A program made the translations under genes and the position numbers. Positions 1-11,084 of a stretch of DNA of 64,000 bases are shown here, one piece after another. This DNA comes from Monodelphis domestica. Taxonomy: Eukaryota > Chordata > Mammalia > Didelphimorphia > Didelphidae. Location: assembly GCF_027887165.1 (NCBI RefSeq), contig NC_077228.1, forward strand, positions 183,129,309 to 183,193,308, in the 5' to 3' direction. The notes under the pieces are model-generated. The model had not been told where the DNA came from. It did not search any database and was given only the letters and a program-made list of their open reading frames with translations. The number at the start of each line of letters is the position of its first letter. Within the stretch, counting starts at the first letter, position 1.

Positions 1-185
1 AATATTTTTCCATGGCTACATGATTCATGTTCTTTCCCTCCCCTCCTTCTACCCCCCTCCCATAGCCAACAAGCAATTCCACTGCATTTTATATGTGTCA
101 TTGATCAAGACCTATTTCCATATTATTAATATTTGCAATAGGATCGCTTAGATCTACATCCCCAATCATATCCCCATTGACCCAT
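1..185 (-). mobile_element. L1-type LINE 3' end
   Basis: The reverse strand of a 3' end found many times in the window, recognised by ccatagccaacaagcaattc and cctatttccatattattaat. Its sense form ends ...gtaaccaaggaataatgttc plus an A-rich tail. Truncated by the window start. Confidence 0.75.
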
Positions 186-189
186 TTTC

Positions 190-900
190 ACTCCTTTTTA
201 AAAATCCTTCACTCTTGCCACATAATTTGTTCAATTCCTTTTATTATAATAATAATAATGGGGTTTGCAATCCTATATCTTTCTTTATTACGCGTAAAAG
301 GATGAAATTTTGTCTTTTAGAAGGTACTAATTGAGAGTACTACCCATCATTGTTCTGGAGAATGTAAATTAATCAATATTGCTTGCTAGATATTAATTAG
401 TAAAGCCTTTTCCTTCATTAATATCTTTGTGTAGTGTCATTTTTTCTCCTTTCCCCATAGATTCTGTTAGCACCTCATATTTAGAATTTCAAGGGGAAAA
501 AACATAGTTAGCTCAATAAATCCTTCAATTCATTACTTGAGATAATATAATAGACCAAGGCCATCCTCCTGATACTTGTCAGAAAACTAACACGAATCCT
601 ATAAATCGTCATCATTGTCCCTTGTTTTAGGCTTTTAACCCTTAAACCAATGAGAGCATCTTTCCCTTCTCTTTTCCTAATGGTGGCTTTATAGATAAGT
701 TTCCATTTGGTCCCAAATGAGCCCTTGGCACCAGCAGGAGATCTGGACTATCCCCTCTCCTTAATCTTCAATAAAGCCAAACAGATGATTTTTTCATTGG
801 ATCCTGGAGGTGATAAGGAAATGCCAGAGGCTCTCCGTTTCCATATTTCCCTATTATTGTCCAGATTCCATCCTTCTTCCAGTCCCTTAGGACTCTAGTC
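190..900. other. No gene recognised
   Basis: AT-rich sequence with a small (ATA)n run near 245-260. Short open frames here have no recognisable motif. Confidence 0.6.
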
Positions 901-904
901 TTGG

Positions 905-1245
905 TATCCGCCTTGAATCTTTACTTGCACTCACTCTGTTGTCCCGTCCTGGCATTTCCACCTTCTTACCATTTCTCGTGTAAGCGTTCTCCTTTTCTGA
1001 CAGCTGCCACACTGGTACAGGCCTTCATCCCCTCTTGCGTGGACTCTTGTAAGAGCCTGCTGGCTCATCTCCCTGCCTCGAGTCGCCTCCCTCTCCAGTC
1101 TATCCTCCACTCATCTCCGAAGTGATCTTTCTAAAGCACGGATCTGACCGTGTCACTCCTCTACTCAATAAACTCCAGTGGCTCCCTATTATCTCTAGGA
1201 CCAAATATAAAATCCTCTGTTTGGCTTGTTTTTTCTTGAACCCTT
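905..1245 (+). mobile_element. L2-type LINE fragment
   Basis: Recognised from cagctgccacactggtacag, gatctgaccgtgtcactcct and actccagtggctccctatta, which are conserved blocks of mammalian L2 3' regions. The open frame over it (901-1125) is a relic, not a gene. Confidence 0.75.
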
Positions 1246-1329
1246 ACTTTCTCTCTTAGAACTGATCCTAAGTATCTAAGACTAAGGCTTGGCACGATCA
1301 CAACGTGAGGGAGCTCATCCTCTTCGATG

Positions 1330-1425
1330 AGGGATCCTAGATTGAAGGGAAGGAAGCTCAGAGGTCACCTAGTCCGATCCCTTTGTTTTATACACAAGGA
1401 AACGGATTCAGAGAAAAGGGAAGGG
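1330..1425 (-). mobile_element. MIR-like CORE-SINE fragment
   Basis: Contains ctcagaggtcacctagtccg and an aaggaaac...cagagaaa block typical of antisense MIR-related elements. Degenerate. Confidence 0.5.
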
Positions 1426-1841
1426 CCTTGGCTCTGCTCTGGGCTGCTGTAGGGTTCCAGGGACGGCTAAGCCCTACCCACCCTCTCTTCCAGGCTCAAA
1501 GGTCTAGGCAAGTCCTAACATATTTTCAACAGCAGAATTGCCACCGTGGAGTTTGTACTGCTGGTAAGACTGGCAGTCTCTGACTCCTGCCAATGGCAAT
1601 GGTGGGCACCTGTTTGAAAGTAATTGACTTGAAGCACCCTCCCCTGAGAACAGCCGTCCGTCCAATCAGAATCTCCTTTCACTGTGCCAAGGTCTCCTCG
1701 GGGCACTTGGAAATGTACCAGCGGAGAGCTGGCATCCAGCTGCACCAACGAACAATTAAACTGAAATTGAGTTAGCAGAAACGTGCATCTTCCTAAGTCT
1801 GTGGTATGGGATGGACTCAATGACTCCCTCCCCCCCCCCCC

Positions 1842-2039
1842 AAACCCTTACCTTCTGTTTTAGAGTCAATGCTATATATTGGCTCCAAGGCAGAGGAAAG
1901 GTAAGGGCTGGGCAATGGGGGTCAAGTGACTTGCCCAGGCTCACCCAGCTAGGAAGTGACTGAGGCTAGATGTGAACCTAGGACCTCCTGTCTCTAGGCC
2001 TGGCTCTCCATCCACTGAGCTACCCAGGTGCCCCCCCCC
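1842..2039 (-). mobile_element. MAR1-type CORE-SINE, full length
   Basis: Sense form of the family: gggggcagctgggtagctca (Pol III A box in tagctcagtgg), gggttcaaatc (B box), the ctgtgtgaccctgggcaag core, cattgcctagcccttacc, then caatacacagtattgactcc and an A-rich tail. A poly-C run (1829-1841) adjoins this copy. Confidence 0.9.
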
Positions 2040-2296
2040 AATGAATATCAGAGGACATACACTGTGATGCCAGAAATGGCTATAATAGGTTTAATTTATC
2101 TGTGAAGTTTTAAAAATGCTTTTAAAAATTTCATTAAAACATTTTAAAAAGACACAGAAGAAAGTTCAGAAGGAAACACAGGCAAATAGAACATCTTTGA
2201 AAATAGCATATTGAATTTATTACATACTTTTAAAAAAAAGTTGCACCTAATGGAGACTGGCATTTTCATATATAATTGTCCCTTTTCTTTTTTTTT

Positions 2297-2490
2297 AAAC
2301 CCTTACCTTCCCTCTTGGAATCAGTACTGGGTATTGGTTCCATGGCAGAAGAGTGGGAAGGGCTAGGGAGTGGGGGTGAAGTGACTTGTTCAGGGTCACA
2401 CGGCTGGGAAGTGTCTGAGGCCAGATTTGGACCCAGGACCTCCTGTCTCTGGGCCTGGCTCTCACTCCACTGAGCCACCCAGCTGCCCCC
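2297..2490 (-). mobile_element. MAR1-type CORE-SINE
   Basis: Full-length antisense copy from aaacccttaccttccc to cccagctgccccc. Confidence 0.9.
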
Positions 2491-2587
2491 AGTTGCCCTT
2501 TTTCTATTCTATTTAATAACATGGAAATGTTCTTCTTTTGGGTATCCATTAAAGTCAGAATAACACATTTAAAAAAAATACTTCAAG

Positions 2588-2673
2588 GGGGCACCTCATT
2601 GCCTAGCCCTTACCACTCTTCTGCCTTGGAGTCAATACACAGCATTGACTCCAAGATGGAAGGTAAGGGTTTA
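2588..2673 (+). mobile_element. MAR1-type SINE, internally deleted copy of a tandem pair
   Basis: The first bases (gggggcac) are joined directly to cattgcctagcccttacc, so the tRNA head and core are missing. It is flanked by atacttcaa on both sides. Confidence 0.8.
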
Positions 2674-2689
2674 AAAAAAAATACTTCAA

Positions 2690-2878
2690 GGGGGCACGTG
2701 GGTAGCTCAGTGGATTGAGAAACAGGCCTAGAGACAGAAGGTTCTGGGTTCAAATTTGACATCAGACACTTCCCAGCTGTGTGACCCTGGGCAAGTCACT
2801 TGACTCCCATTGCCTAGCCCTTACCACTCTTCTACCTCGAAACCAATATTGACCAAGATGGACGGTAAGGGTTTAAAA
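2690..2878 (+). mobile_element. MAR1-type SINE, second copy of a tandem pair
   Basis: Complete head-to-tail copy, preceded by the same aaatacttcaaggggg as the deleted copy and followed by aaaatacttcaa (2900-2911). Confidence 0.9.
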
Positions 2879-3149
2879 AACTATATAAATAAATAAAATT
2901 AAAATACTTCAAACCCACACCTGAGAGCCAACAACAAGTTTAGAGAAAGGAAAACAGCTCTTTCTATCCAATTCTCTAGGGGGTCCCATCTGCTCCAAAG
3001 GAGAGATTGCTGTGTTGAAAGCATGAGGCACAAGGCTGACATACTGGCAAATTAATGACTAAAGAATGGATTATTGTGTTAATGGAGAAGCATAGTAGCA
3101 TGGATGTTTGCACAAATCAAGCTGGCTTTGGGATGCTCTGTGTGTTCCA

Positions 3150-3310
3150 GAGGGAAAAGCACCAGGCCTGGTATCCAAGCTTGGTTTCTAGAAAATCTGG
3201 CCTCCAACGTTTGCTCTCTGTGGTCTAAGGCAAGTTGTTTTATCTTTTTAGACTTTTGTGTCCTCTGTAAAAATGAAAGACCTAGACTAAATGATGGTCC
3301 CTTCTAGACT
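3150..3310 (+). mobile_element. MIR-like relic
   Basis: Contains tctaaggcaagttgttttat and gtcctctgtaaaaatgaaag, the degraded core and 3' part of a MIR-type SINE. Confidence 0.5.
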
Positions 3311-3454
3311 CACATTCAGTCATTTTTTTCAGCTACAGCTTCATAGTTGGTGATGTTTTATGTTATGTCACATTAAAATTACTTTGTATTTCCTGGGTGA
3401 TTACCAACTGATAAAGGAGGGAGACCTCCCAGAGACAGGTTATCTGGCAAGGTA

Positions 3455-3630
3455 ATGCCAGCATGGTCCTCTACTGGATTTGGAATCAAAGGACCTGAGT
3501 TTGAATCTTGATTCTTCCACTTATTGCTTGTGAGACCTTGGATAAGTCATTCATTCTCTTTAGCTTCCTCATATGGAAAATGATGGGATTGGACAGTTCC
3601 TATAGATGTCCTTCTACCTCAAAATCTACA
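3455..3630 (+). mobile_element. MIR-like CORE-SINE
   Basis: Contains gacctgagtttgaatcttga, cttgtgagaccttggataag and a tcctcatatggaaaatgatg 3' block. Confidence 0.65.
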
Positions 3631-3656
3631 TATGTGTTAGCTATTATTGTTGTTTT

Positions 3657-3842
3657 TAATTTTAACCCTTACTTTCTGTCTTAGGAATAACTAAGACAGA
3701 AGGACAAGGGCTAGGCAGATGGGGTTAAGTGACTTACCCAGAGCTACATAGCTAAGAAGTATCTGAGGTCAGAGTTTTAAACCCAGATCCTCCTGACTCC
3801 AAGCTTGGCGCTTTCTATTTACTGAACCACCTAGCTGCCCTT
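3657..3842 (-). mobile_element. MAR1-type CORE-SINE
   Basis: Antisense copy ending ccacctagctgccc. The central repeat unit is shortened (ttaggaataactaagacaga). Confidence 0.85.
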
Positions 3843-4019
3843 AGCTATTATTTTTACATATACCAAAACACCAGAATATCTGTCACTCACAGGTTACTCC
3901 TTCACTGAATCAATCAGTGAATTACTAGCCATTAAGTGCCAGGCACATGAGTTCTTGCACCTTACTTCAAAAAGATTTCTTTCTTAATACACCTATAACC
4001 CATATCGTCTTGCTTGCCT

Positions 4020-4150
4020 GCTTTGGGAGGGAGGAGAGAAGGAGAGACATAGACAATCTGGATCATATAACTTCAGAAAACTTATGTGGAAATTTGTTGC
4101 TATATGTTATTGGTAAAATAAAAAAATAAATCTTTATAATTAAAAAAAAA
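4020..4150 (+). mobile_element. LINE 3' tail fragment
   Basis: gggaggagagaaggagagac ... ttattggtaaaataaa followed by an A-rich tail, the 3' terminus of a marsupial LINE family. Confidence 0.5.
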
Positions 4151-4240
4151 TCTTTCAGATCACTGATAGAAACAATGTTAGACTTGAAATTTAGTTGCTC
4201 AAAACTGCCCTGGTACTGAATGGAAAAGCCCCATATTTTT

Positions 4241-4438
4241 TTTTAAACCCTTACCTTCCGTCTTGGAGTCAATACTGTGTATTGGCTCCAAGGCAGAAGA
4301 GTGGTAAGGGTAGGCAATGGGGGTCAAGTGACTTGCCCAGGGTCACACAGCTGGGAAGTGTCTGAGGCCAGATTTGAACCTAGGACCTCCCGTCTCTAGG
4401 GCTAGCTCTCAATTCACTGAGTTACCCAGCTGCCCCCT
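4241..4438 (-). mobile_element. MAR1-type CORE-SINE with perfect TSD
   Basis: Flanked by identical aaaagccccatattttt at 4224-4240 and 4439-4455, a 17-bp target-site duplication. A recent-looking insertion. Confidence 0.95.
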
Positions 4439-4589
4439 AAAAGCCCCATATTTTTAAGAGGACTCCCCAACAATAAGGTACAGAGATGAACTGTGAATGA
4501 CTTCACTGTTATCAGCAATGCAAGGATCCAGGACACCTCCATTTGCTATCCTGCCTTTGTAAGCCACTGCAGTGGTTTTCTCTGTTAGA

Positions 4590-4765
4590 GACAACAAGCA
4601 AACCTAAGAAGTCATTTGGAGTGTTTTCTGTTTCTGGCAAAAATCCCCAAGCTCTTCAGAGTTGTGTCGTCTGCCATGAAGATGTAGCAATACCAGCCCC
4701 ACCTCGTCAAAATGGGGTCAAAAAGAATCAGACATGATTGAAAACGACTAAGCAACAACAAATCT
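4590..4765 (+). mobile_element. Second CORE-SINE family, 3' half
   Basis: Ends caaaatggggtcaaaaagaa, tcagacatgattgaaaacga and an acaacaa tail, the 3' end of the SINE family whose antisense form reads ggggttttcttggcaaagat. Confidence 0.7.
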
Positions 4766-5089
4766 AAAACCAAAAGGAATCATCGTCCTGTAACCAACTT
4801 GGTAGTGAGCCTTTTTCTCTAAACTTAAGAATGTAAGTCCTTAGCTGAGGCTTGGGGGCTCCATCCGTGGCTCCTGCCTGAAGCCTTTGGAGCCTGATAG
4901 GACCCACCACAGTTTGTGTTCTTCTAGCCTGGCCTGTGAAAAGCTTGGGTGATCCTCATGCTGATGAGACATCGGAGTAAGGCTTCCAAGGAGGAGTTTT
5001 AAAATTAGCCAATTGAAGTTAATTTTGCTTAGAAAATCTTGTGACATCCCCTGAGATAAAATGATATTCTTTGTAGAAAACAGAAATAG

Positions 5090-5235
5090 GAATGGAGCTT
5101 TCCCCCGGTGCTCTACCCAGCCAACCTTTTCCCATACTTTAAGACCCAGGGCATAGCCTACTTCATACTTTCAGCCTTCCCAAATGTCTCTGCAGGAAGT
5201 GCTTTTTCTTTCTTCTGAATTTGTACGGCAGCTAG
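5090..5235 (+). mobile_element. L2-type fragment
   Basis: tttaagacccagggcatagc and cagccttcccaaatgtctct resemble the 3' region of L2. Confidence 0.5.
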
Positions 5236-5307
5236 AAGAACTTTACCTGGGAATCTAAAGACTCGAGTTCTTGTCCTGCCCTCACCACTAGCTGGATATG
5301 TTGGATG

Positions 5308-5536
5308 ATGGTTGTTTTTCAGTCATGTTGGACTCTTCCTGATGCCACTTGGGGTTTTCTAGGCAGAGATACTGCAGTGGCTTGCCATTTCCGTCTTCAG
5401 CTCTTAGGAAACTGAAGCAAAAGGGGTTAAGTGACTTGCCCAGGGTCACATAACTAGAGTGTGACTGAGGCAGATTTGAACTCAGGAAGAGGAGCCTTCC
5501 TGGCCCTCTTATTCACAGTGCCACTTAGCTGCCCCT
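5308..5536 (-). mobile_element. CORE-SINE (ggggttttcttgg family)
   Basis: Antisense copy: tcagtcatgttggactcttc, cttggggttttctaggcaga, cagtggcttgccatttccg, then the antisense core cttgcccagggtcaca, ending cacttagctgcccc. Confidence 0.85.
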
Positions 5537-5704
5537 GAGTGAGCATAAACAAGTTAATTTCACATTGGCGAGCCTCCCTTTCCTTCTTGAAATGAGGGCC
5601 TAGAAGTTCCTTCTATTGGGACAAGTCGGAACTCTTCTGAAACATGGAAATGCAGGCAAGATATTCTCCAAGTTCCTTTTCAGCCCTGATGTTTGGGAAT
5701 TCCT

Positions 5705-5845
5705 TGAGCTTTAGCTTCCTCATCTGTAAAACAGGGATAATAACATGTGCCCTGCTTACCCTACATAATTGCTGTGAGGATCAAATGAGAAAATGGATGT
5801 GAAAGGCTCCATTAACTTACCACATAAATGCTCTATAAATGTTCT
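5705..5845 (+). mobile_element. MIR-like 3' half
   Basis: agcttcctcatctgtaaaac, gctgtgaggatcaaatgaga and catttataaa-like ends, typical of MIR. Confidence 0.65.
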
Positions 5846-5957
5846 ATATAAATGGAGGGTTGCAATGGGAAATCAGTTCTGCAATTATCCTTTGTAGCTT
5901 CTTATGACAAATGATCATATACCACCTTATAATCCTTGCTGATGGACTCTACACAGG

Positions 5958-6056
5958 TCATTTAAGAGTCTCTGTCCTCATCTGTAAAATGGGGATGACC
6001 ATAACCGGTATACACCTCACAGGGTTGATGTAAGAGTCAAATGAAATGTGTGATGA
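5958..6056 (+). mobile_element. MIR-like 3' half
   Basis: tgtcctcatctgtaaaatgg and acctcacagggttgatgtaa match the conserved MIR 3' block. Confidence 0.65.
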
Positions 6057-6180
6057 TGATGGTAAGGCATTTATTAAATCCTTATGGTGTGTCAGGCATT
6101 GGGCTAAATTCTGGAGATAAAAAGAAATCCAAATAAGCAAAACAATCCCTGCCCTCGAGGAGTTTATATTCTATTGGAGA
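6055..6180 (+). mobile_element. Ancient interspersed repeat (catttattaa...tgccagg family)
   Basis: gcatttattaaatccttatg, gtgtcaggcattgggctaaa and ccctgccctcgaggagttta. Class not assigned; the same relic recurs near 14060, 16773, 38365, 43240, 46095 and 57315. Confidence 0.55.
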
Positions 6181-6255
6181 AAAACTCATAAAGAAGAGCT
6201 GGGGAGGAAGGAGGGAGGGTGGTTAAGTGAGTAAATTGCTTTGTAAACCTTAAAG

Positions 6256-6736
6256 CAGGAGTCCCCAAACTATGGCCTGTGGGCCACATGCAGCCCCCTG
6301 AGGCCATTTATCTGGCCCCCACCGCACTTCCGGAAGGGGCACCTCTTTCATTGGTGGTCAGTAAGAGGAACATTGTGTGTGACGGCGCTGCAAAGGGCAG
6401 CATCACTCATGTACAGTACTACTTCCGGTGACATAATCCTTTGTGTGGCACCTTGTTCTGAGAGTAACTGAATGAGAACGAGGCGTCATGCAAAGGATTA
6501 TGTGGCTGCACAATGGAAGATGTCAGCATGGTGAGAAGCAATCTGGGGGAAGGGATTCTGCCCTGTGTATACTGCTGCCCGGTATAGTGGTGTGACAGGG
6601 CCATCACAGCCAGAGCTACAGCCTCCACTATGCCAGCAGTATACAGATTTGTTCATAGTTTTTTTATAGTCCGGTCCTCCAGCGGTCTGAGGGACAGTGA
6701 ATTGACCCCCAGTGTAAAAAAGTTTGGGGATCCCTG
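6256..6736. mobile_element. Non-autonomous hAT DNA transposon with perfect 8-bp TSD
   Basis: 481 bp. Terminal inverted repeats begin caggagtccccaaact (left) and cagggatccccaaact (right, reverse complement), 14 of 16 identical. Flanking CCTTAAAG occurs at 6248-6255 and 6737-6744, exactly 8 bp as expected for hAT. Subterminal gcctgtgggccacatgcagc resembles Charlie-type elements. No transposase frame. Confidence 0.93.
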
Positions 6737-7007
6737 CCTTAAAGTGTTAGAGAAATATACACTATTATTTTTTTTTCACATGGTAACTCCAGACCTGTAA
6801 TTTCCATCTAGATACCTCCCCCGGGGAGGAAGCTCCTGCTATCAATACAGACCAAAAAATGGTTTACAATTTATAGTCTTAGCTGCCTGGGACACTTAGA
6901 GGTTGTTGACTAATTTAAGGAATACACTAGGGAATGACTCAGTCTAAATTCTCAAGTCATAGAGATTAAACCCAGCTAAGGGGCAGGGGAGATAAGGCAG
7001 GGTTATT

Positions 7008-7256
7008 ATTCATTCCTTTCAGGCCTGTCTGACTCTTCCTCATCCCTTTGGGGTTTTCTTGGCAAAGATCCTGGAGTGGTTTGCCATTTCTTTCTCCAAC
7101 TCATTTTACAGACAAGGAAACCAAGTCAAACAGGGTTAAGTGACTTGCCCAGGGTTGCACAGCTAGTAAGTATTGAAGGATAGATTTGAACTCAGGAAGA
7201 TGAGTCTTCCTGCCTCCAGTCCAGCCTCTGTATCCACTTTACCACCTAAGTGCCCT
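7008..7256 (-). mobile_element. CORE-SINE (ggggttttcttgg family)
   Basis: gtctgactcttcctcatccc, ttggggttttcttggcaaag, gacttgcccagggttgcaca, ending ccacctaagtgccc. Confidence 0.85.
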
Positions 7257-7537
7257 TGGCAGGGCTAAAATACATAATTTTTTTCCTACTACAGTTGAGG
7301 CACTGAAGTCTACTTTTAATGGAAAGAATCTTAGACAAGAATCTTAGTCACTTTCCTGTCCTGATTCTAGAATTAGCTTGAAGAAATGAAATCCAGTAAT
7401 TAGCCTGCCTCCATTTTACCAAGGGCAAAATGAGGATAATTTTCTGAGCTCCCTACCTCATGTCCAGCAATACTGATGGGCACTAAAATGAGACAATATG
7501 AAAGCATTTTGAAAAATTAAAGCCACTTTGACTTTTG

Positions 7538-7755
7538 AGAGACAACATGGTATAGAAGAAAGATTCCTAGACTTGCAGTCAAGAAAATGTGGCTTCAGAT
7601 CTCATCTGTAGCTATAAAGCCATGGCTAAGCTATTTATCTTGTCTGAGCTTCAGAATACTTACTGCACAGGATGTTAAAGAGATCAAACAAGATGATGTA
7701 TGTAAAGCATTTTGCAAGCCTTAAAAAGCTGCATGTCAACTAATATTATTACTTG
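7538..7755 (+). mobile_element. MIR-like CORE-SINE
   Basis: Starts gacaacatggtatagaagaa and ends aagcattttgcaagccttaa, with aagctgcatgtcaactaata after it. The core is degraded. Confidence 0.6.
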
Positions 7756-7767
7756 AATATAAGAAAG

Positions 7768-7858
7768 TATTATGGTGGGGGGGAGGAAAAGAAAATGATC
7801 TATGTCTTTAACGAATAATGCTTGGAAATGATCAAATAAAATATATTAAAAAAAAAGA
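7768..7858 (+). mobile_element. L1-type 3' terminus
   Basis: gggggaggaaaagaaaatga, ctttaacgaataatgcttgg and an aataaaata tail. Same terminus as at 43395 and 44100. Confidence 0.75.
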
Positions 7859-7861
<3 letters not shown>

Positions 7862-7892
<31 letters not shown>

Positions 7893-7893
7893 T
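7862..7893 (+). repeat. (ATT)n microsatellite
   Basis: About ten perfect ATT units directly after the L1 A-rich tail. Confidence 0.95.
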
Positions 7894-8284
7894 CCTTCCT
7901 GGCCACAGCTATAGAGCCTGCTAGATAGCCTAAAAGGCATCATGTTAGATTCTAGGGTGAATCTGTCTTCCTCTTGCCTCTCTGCGATGATGAATGAATT
8001 CTGGTTCCTTGTGGGATGTTGCTTCTAGCCTGACTCCCTGTGAGAATAGTTTTTTCACAAATCCCTGGGTGAATGAAAAAATGGCAAAAGGATATGAACA
8101 GCTGCTAATTTACAAAAGAAGGAGCTCAAAGTATGACAATCCATTTGCCCAATTATTTCTGTCAGAACTAGTCCCCTAGGAAGCCAGGCTAGAAATTGTC
8201 TAAGGGAACACTGAATGCTATATAAAATAATTTACAGTTTGTGTAGAATATTTAAAAGGGAGATAAAAAATTTAAGTCTGAGGC

Positions 8285-8440
8285 AGCTATAATAGTCATC
8301 AGGTTGGTCAAAATAGGTAAAATGGACAATAGCCAGTGTTATTGGCATTGCGTGGAAATAGACAGTTACATTGCTGGTAGAATTATAAATCACTTCATAT
8401 TATATGAATTCATATATACATAAACAGTATATGTATATAA
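8285..8440 (+). mobile_element. Degenerate L1-type fragment
   Basis: catcaggttggtcaaaatag and a later acattgctggtagaattata are weak matches to the L1 3' block seen intact at 57,790-57,920. Confidence 0.4.
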
Positions 8441-8489
8441 AAATTTGTTCCAATAGCCAAAAAGGGGGCTAAAGCAGATTGAGAGAAGC

Positions 8490-8695
8490 ACTAAGAGCTT
8501 AATCAGGCATTGAAGACACCAAGGTCATCCACTGCGTCCCAAGCTTGGCTTGGCACTGGACTTCAATGACTCTGGCAGAGAGAGTGAGGCTGATGACCTT
8601 GTGCAATTCTGCCTCACTTAAATCCAGTTCATGGGCAAGTCAAGATGTGATGTCATTGGTCCTCTTCAAAGATGAAGGACAAAAACCAAAAATAT
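8490..8695 (+). mobile_element. RTE-like SINE
   Basis: Contains caaggtcatccactgcgtcc, agtgaggctgatgaccttg and ggtcctcttcaaagatgaag with an acaaaaacc tail. Recognised as a non-CORE marsupial SINE with an RTE-like 3' end; family name uncertain. Confidence 0.6.
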
Positions 8696-8705
8696 CTCTA
8701 TTTTT

Positions 8706-8800
8706 TTAAAAGAGGCCAAATGATATAGTGAACAGAAAGCTGACTTCCAAATCCATGGGGCTCTGGAGGTGCTGGGCAGCCATTTCTAGGACCTGGAGTA
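8706..8800 (+). mobile_element. MIR-like 5' fragment
   Basis: atgatatagtgaacagaaag followed by a short gctg-rich stretch. Weak. Confidence 0.35.
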
Positions 8801-8809
8801 GGGGGGAGC

Positions 8810-10520
8810 CATGATTGTTGAATTCTGCCTTGCTTCACATTTACCACATCCTGTCTCACCTCCCCAAGGCACCTCACTGCTTCTGATTTGCCTATCTAAC
8901 TCCATAGCAGTTGGTCAGCAAATGGTGGTCATACTGGAGAGATGGCATGCCCATTGGGGTTGCTCCCCTGTTTATCTACATTATGAAAAAAAAAACCCTG
9001 AAAAATATATTTTGTATTTAGTGGTTGGTTTTTAGTTGAAAAAAATCATAGTGTATGTCAATGGAATGGAATGTTATTATGCTATTTTCAGTATTTAGTT
9101 TCTGCTATTATACTAATTTTCAATATTGAATGATATGTATTATGAAGAAAGAAGAATAGGAATATAACAATAGATGACTACAGGTAGGAACAAACTGGAA
9201 GGGGACAGGCAGTACCCAAGTTGCTACTACTTTTATTTTTAAATTTTAAATTATGTTAATATAAGCTTATTTAATTTTCCCCCCATGTAATTAGTTCTGC
9301 TCTATCTGGTTTTGTTGTTTCTACCTTATTTTGCTTGTATTTGTTGAGAGATAAACTTAAGCAATTTTAAACAAAATGAAAAAATCACTCTGTTTCCTGT
9401 CCTTTTTAAGGGTGTCCCAAGCAGGAACAATTCTATTTTTGGCAGTCATTCAAGGTGAAATTGATGCTTTCCAAGAATGTGTCCCACTTAAGCTATGGTC
9501 AGGCACTTTTTTGATCTACAGTATAATTGTTCATTGGAGTTCAAGCTTTATTAATGGGTAATAACTGTGTAGAACAACTTAGTTATAAAGGAAGAAGCCT
9601 GATGACAGTTCTGATTAGACTTTTCCTACTAAATAGCTTTTACACTAAAGCTTCAATACCTACCCTCTGAGAACCATAACTTTATAGTCCTCATAACTCT
9701 GGCACAATTCTATTTTCATGACACAAGAAAATCTTCATGTTCCATCAAAGGGTTGATTAATCCCAAAGTATTTCTTACCTGATCCTTTTCTGGTAAATTC
9801 AAAAATCTGACTAATAACATCTGTTTGGGAAGGGAAAGTGAGAGAGGAAGTTTGACCTGTGATTTTCTTAGAATGTTGAATTCTCACGTGTAGAAACTTG
9901 CTCCAGCAACTCCTGGGTAACATTTAAGCTTAGAAAAGTTGCCTGAACTTCTGGGAGGTTGTGCTTTGCACCATTCCACCATTCTACTTCTCAAAGCGGG
10001 TATGCTATTTATGTTGCTCTTCAAAATATGCTTACATTCAAAAGGATTTAGAATTCTTAAGAGGGCATTCTTTTAGTCTGAAAGAGAAGGTAGAAGAGTG
10101 AGAAGAGCTGAATGCCTCTTGATTAATTAATTGATAAGAGATAATTGTCATTAACAAGGGCTGCCATGGACAAATTAGTATGAACCATAATTAAGGCTTT
10201 GCTAATGCTTTATAAGTGTTTTGCTGCCTTCAGTAGCAATTCTGTTAGAATTATCTTTTGCTTTTGTAAAATGGAATTATTTCTGGCACACAAAAATGAC
10301 ACATTTCAAAAAAGGAGCAAGATCAATCTTGACATATCAGTCACTGCCAAATTCTAGAATAGATGGACTGTATAAGGAACAGTATCTATAATGCTTGTTT
10401 AAGAATCTGATTGTTGACAGAGGAAGTCTAATAGAAATGCTACCCAACCATCTACCTATCCACTAACTGAACTATCCATCCAAGCAACCATTCATCCACA
10501 TTCTCCGTAAAATTGCTCCT
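8810..10520. other. No gene recognised
   Basis: AT-rich unique-looking sequence. Short open frames at 8811-9035 and 9376-9561 show no domain, no splice-flanked exon structure and no match I recognise. Confidence 0.55.
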
Positions 10521-10524
10521 GATT

Positions 10525-10766
10525 CTGAGGCAACTAAGTGATGTAATGGAGAGAATGCTGTGGGGTCAGAAAGACCTGCATTCAAATCCCACCTCAGACA
10601 CTTAGAATTGTATTATTCTGGGCAAGCCACTTAACCTCTGTCTGCCTCAATTTTCTCAACTGTAAAATGTGGATAATAATCACCTACCTCACAAGGTTGT
10701 GGTGAAGACAAATGAGACTAATAATAAATGCTCAGCATAGTGCTTGGTACTTAATAAATGCTTGCT
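10525..10766 (+). mobile_element. MIR-family CORE-SINE, near full length
   Basis: Head gtgatgtaatggagagaatg, attcaaatcccacctcagac, core gggcaagccacttaacctct, 3' tcaactgtaaaatgtggata, ending cttaataaatgcttgctc. Confidence 0.8.
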
Positions 10767-10768
10767 CT

Positions 10769-10950
10769 TGGGGCTGCTAGATGGCTCAGTGAATAGAAAG
10801 CCAGACCTGGAGATGGGAGGTCCTGGATTCAAATCTGATCTCAGACATTTCCTACTTCGACAAGTCACTTAACCCTAACTTGTCTAACCCTTACCACTAT
10901 TCTGCCTCAGAACCAATACTTAGTTTAAGTTAGAAGGTAAGAGCTTATTT
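10769..10950 (+). mobile_element. MAR1-type CORE-SINE
   Basis: Directly follows the MIR copy. The core is shortened: the ctgtgtgaccctgggc segment is missing (acttcgacaagtcac). Confidence 0.85.
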
Positions 10951-11084
10951 TAAAAACAAATTTTATTTTAATGCTTGTCCCCTTCTCCCACTCCCAATCA
11001 ATCACACCAGCTAGGAGAACTAGAAATGAGATTAAGATCAGCTAGTTCATGTTTGCATTCTCTAACCTCCAGCTTTCTCTGTTC

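Noticed and set aside
901..1125. 74-codon frame with cysteine-rich start
   Set aside because: It is over an L2-type fragment whose conserved blocks continue beyond it.
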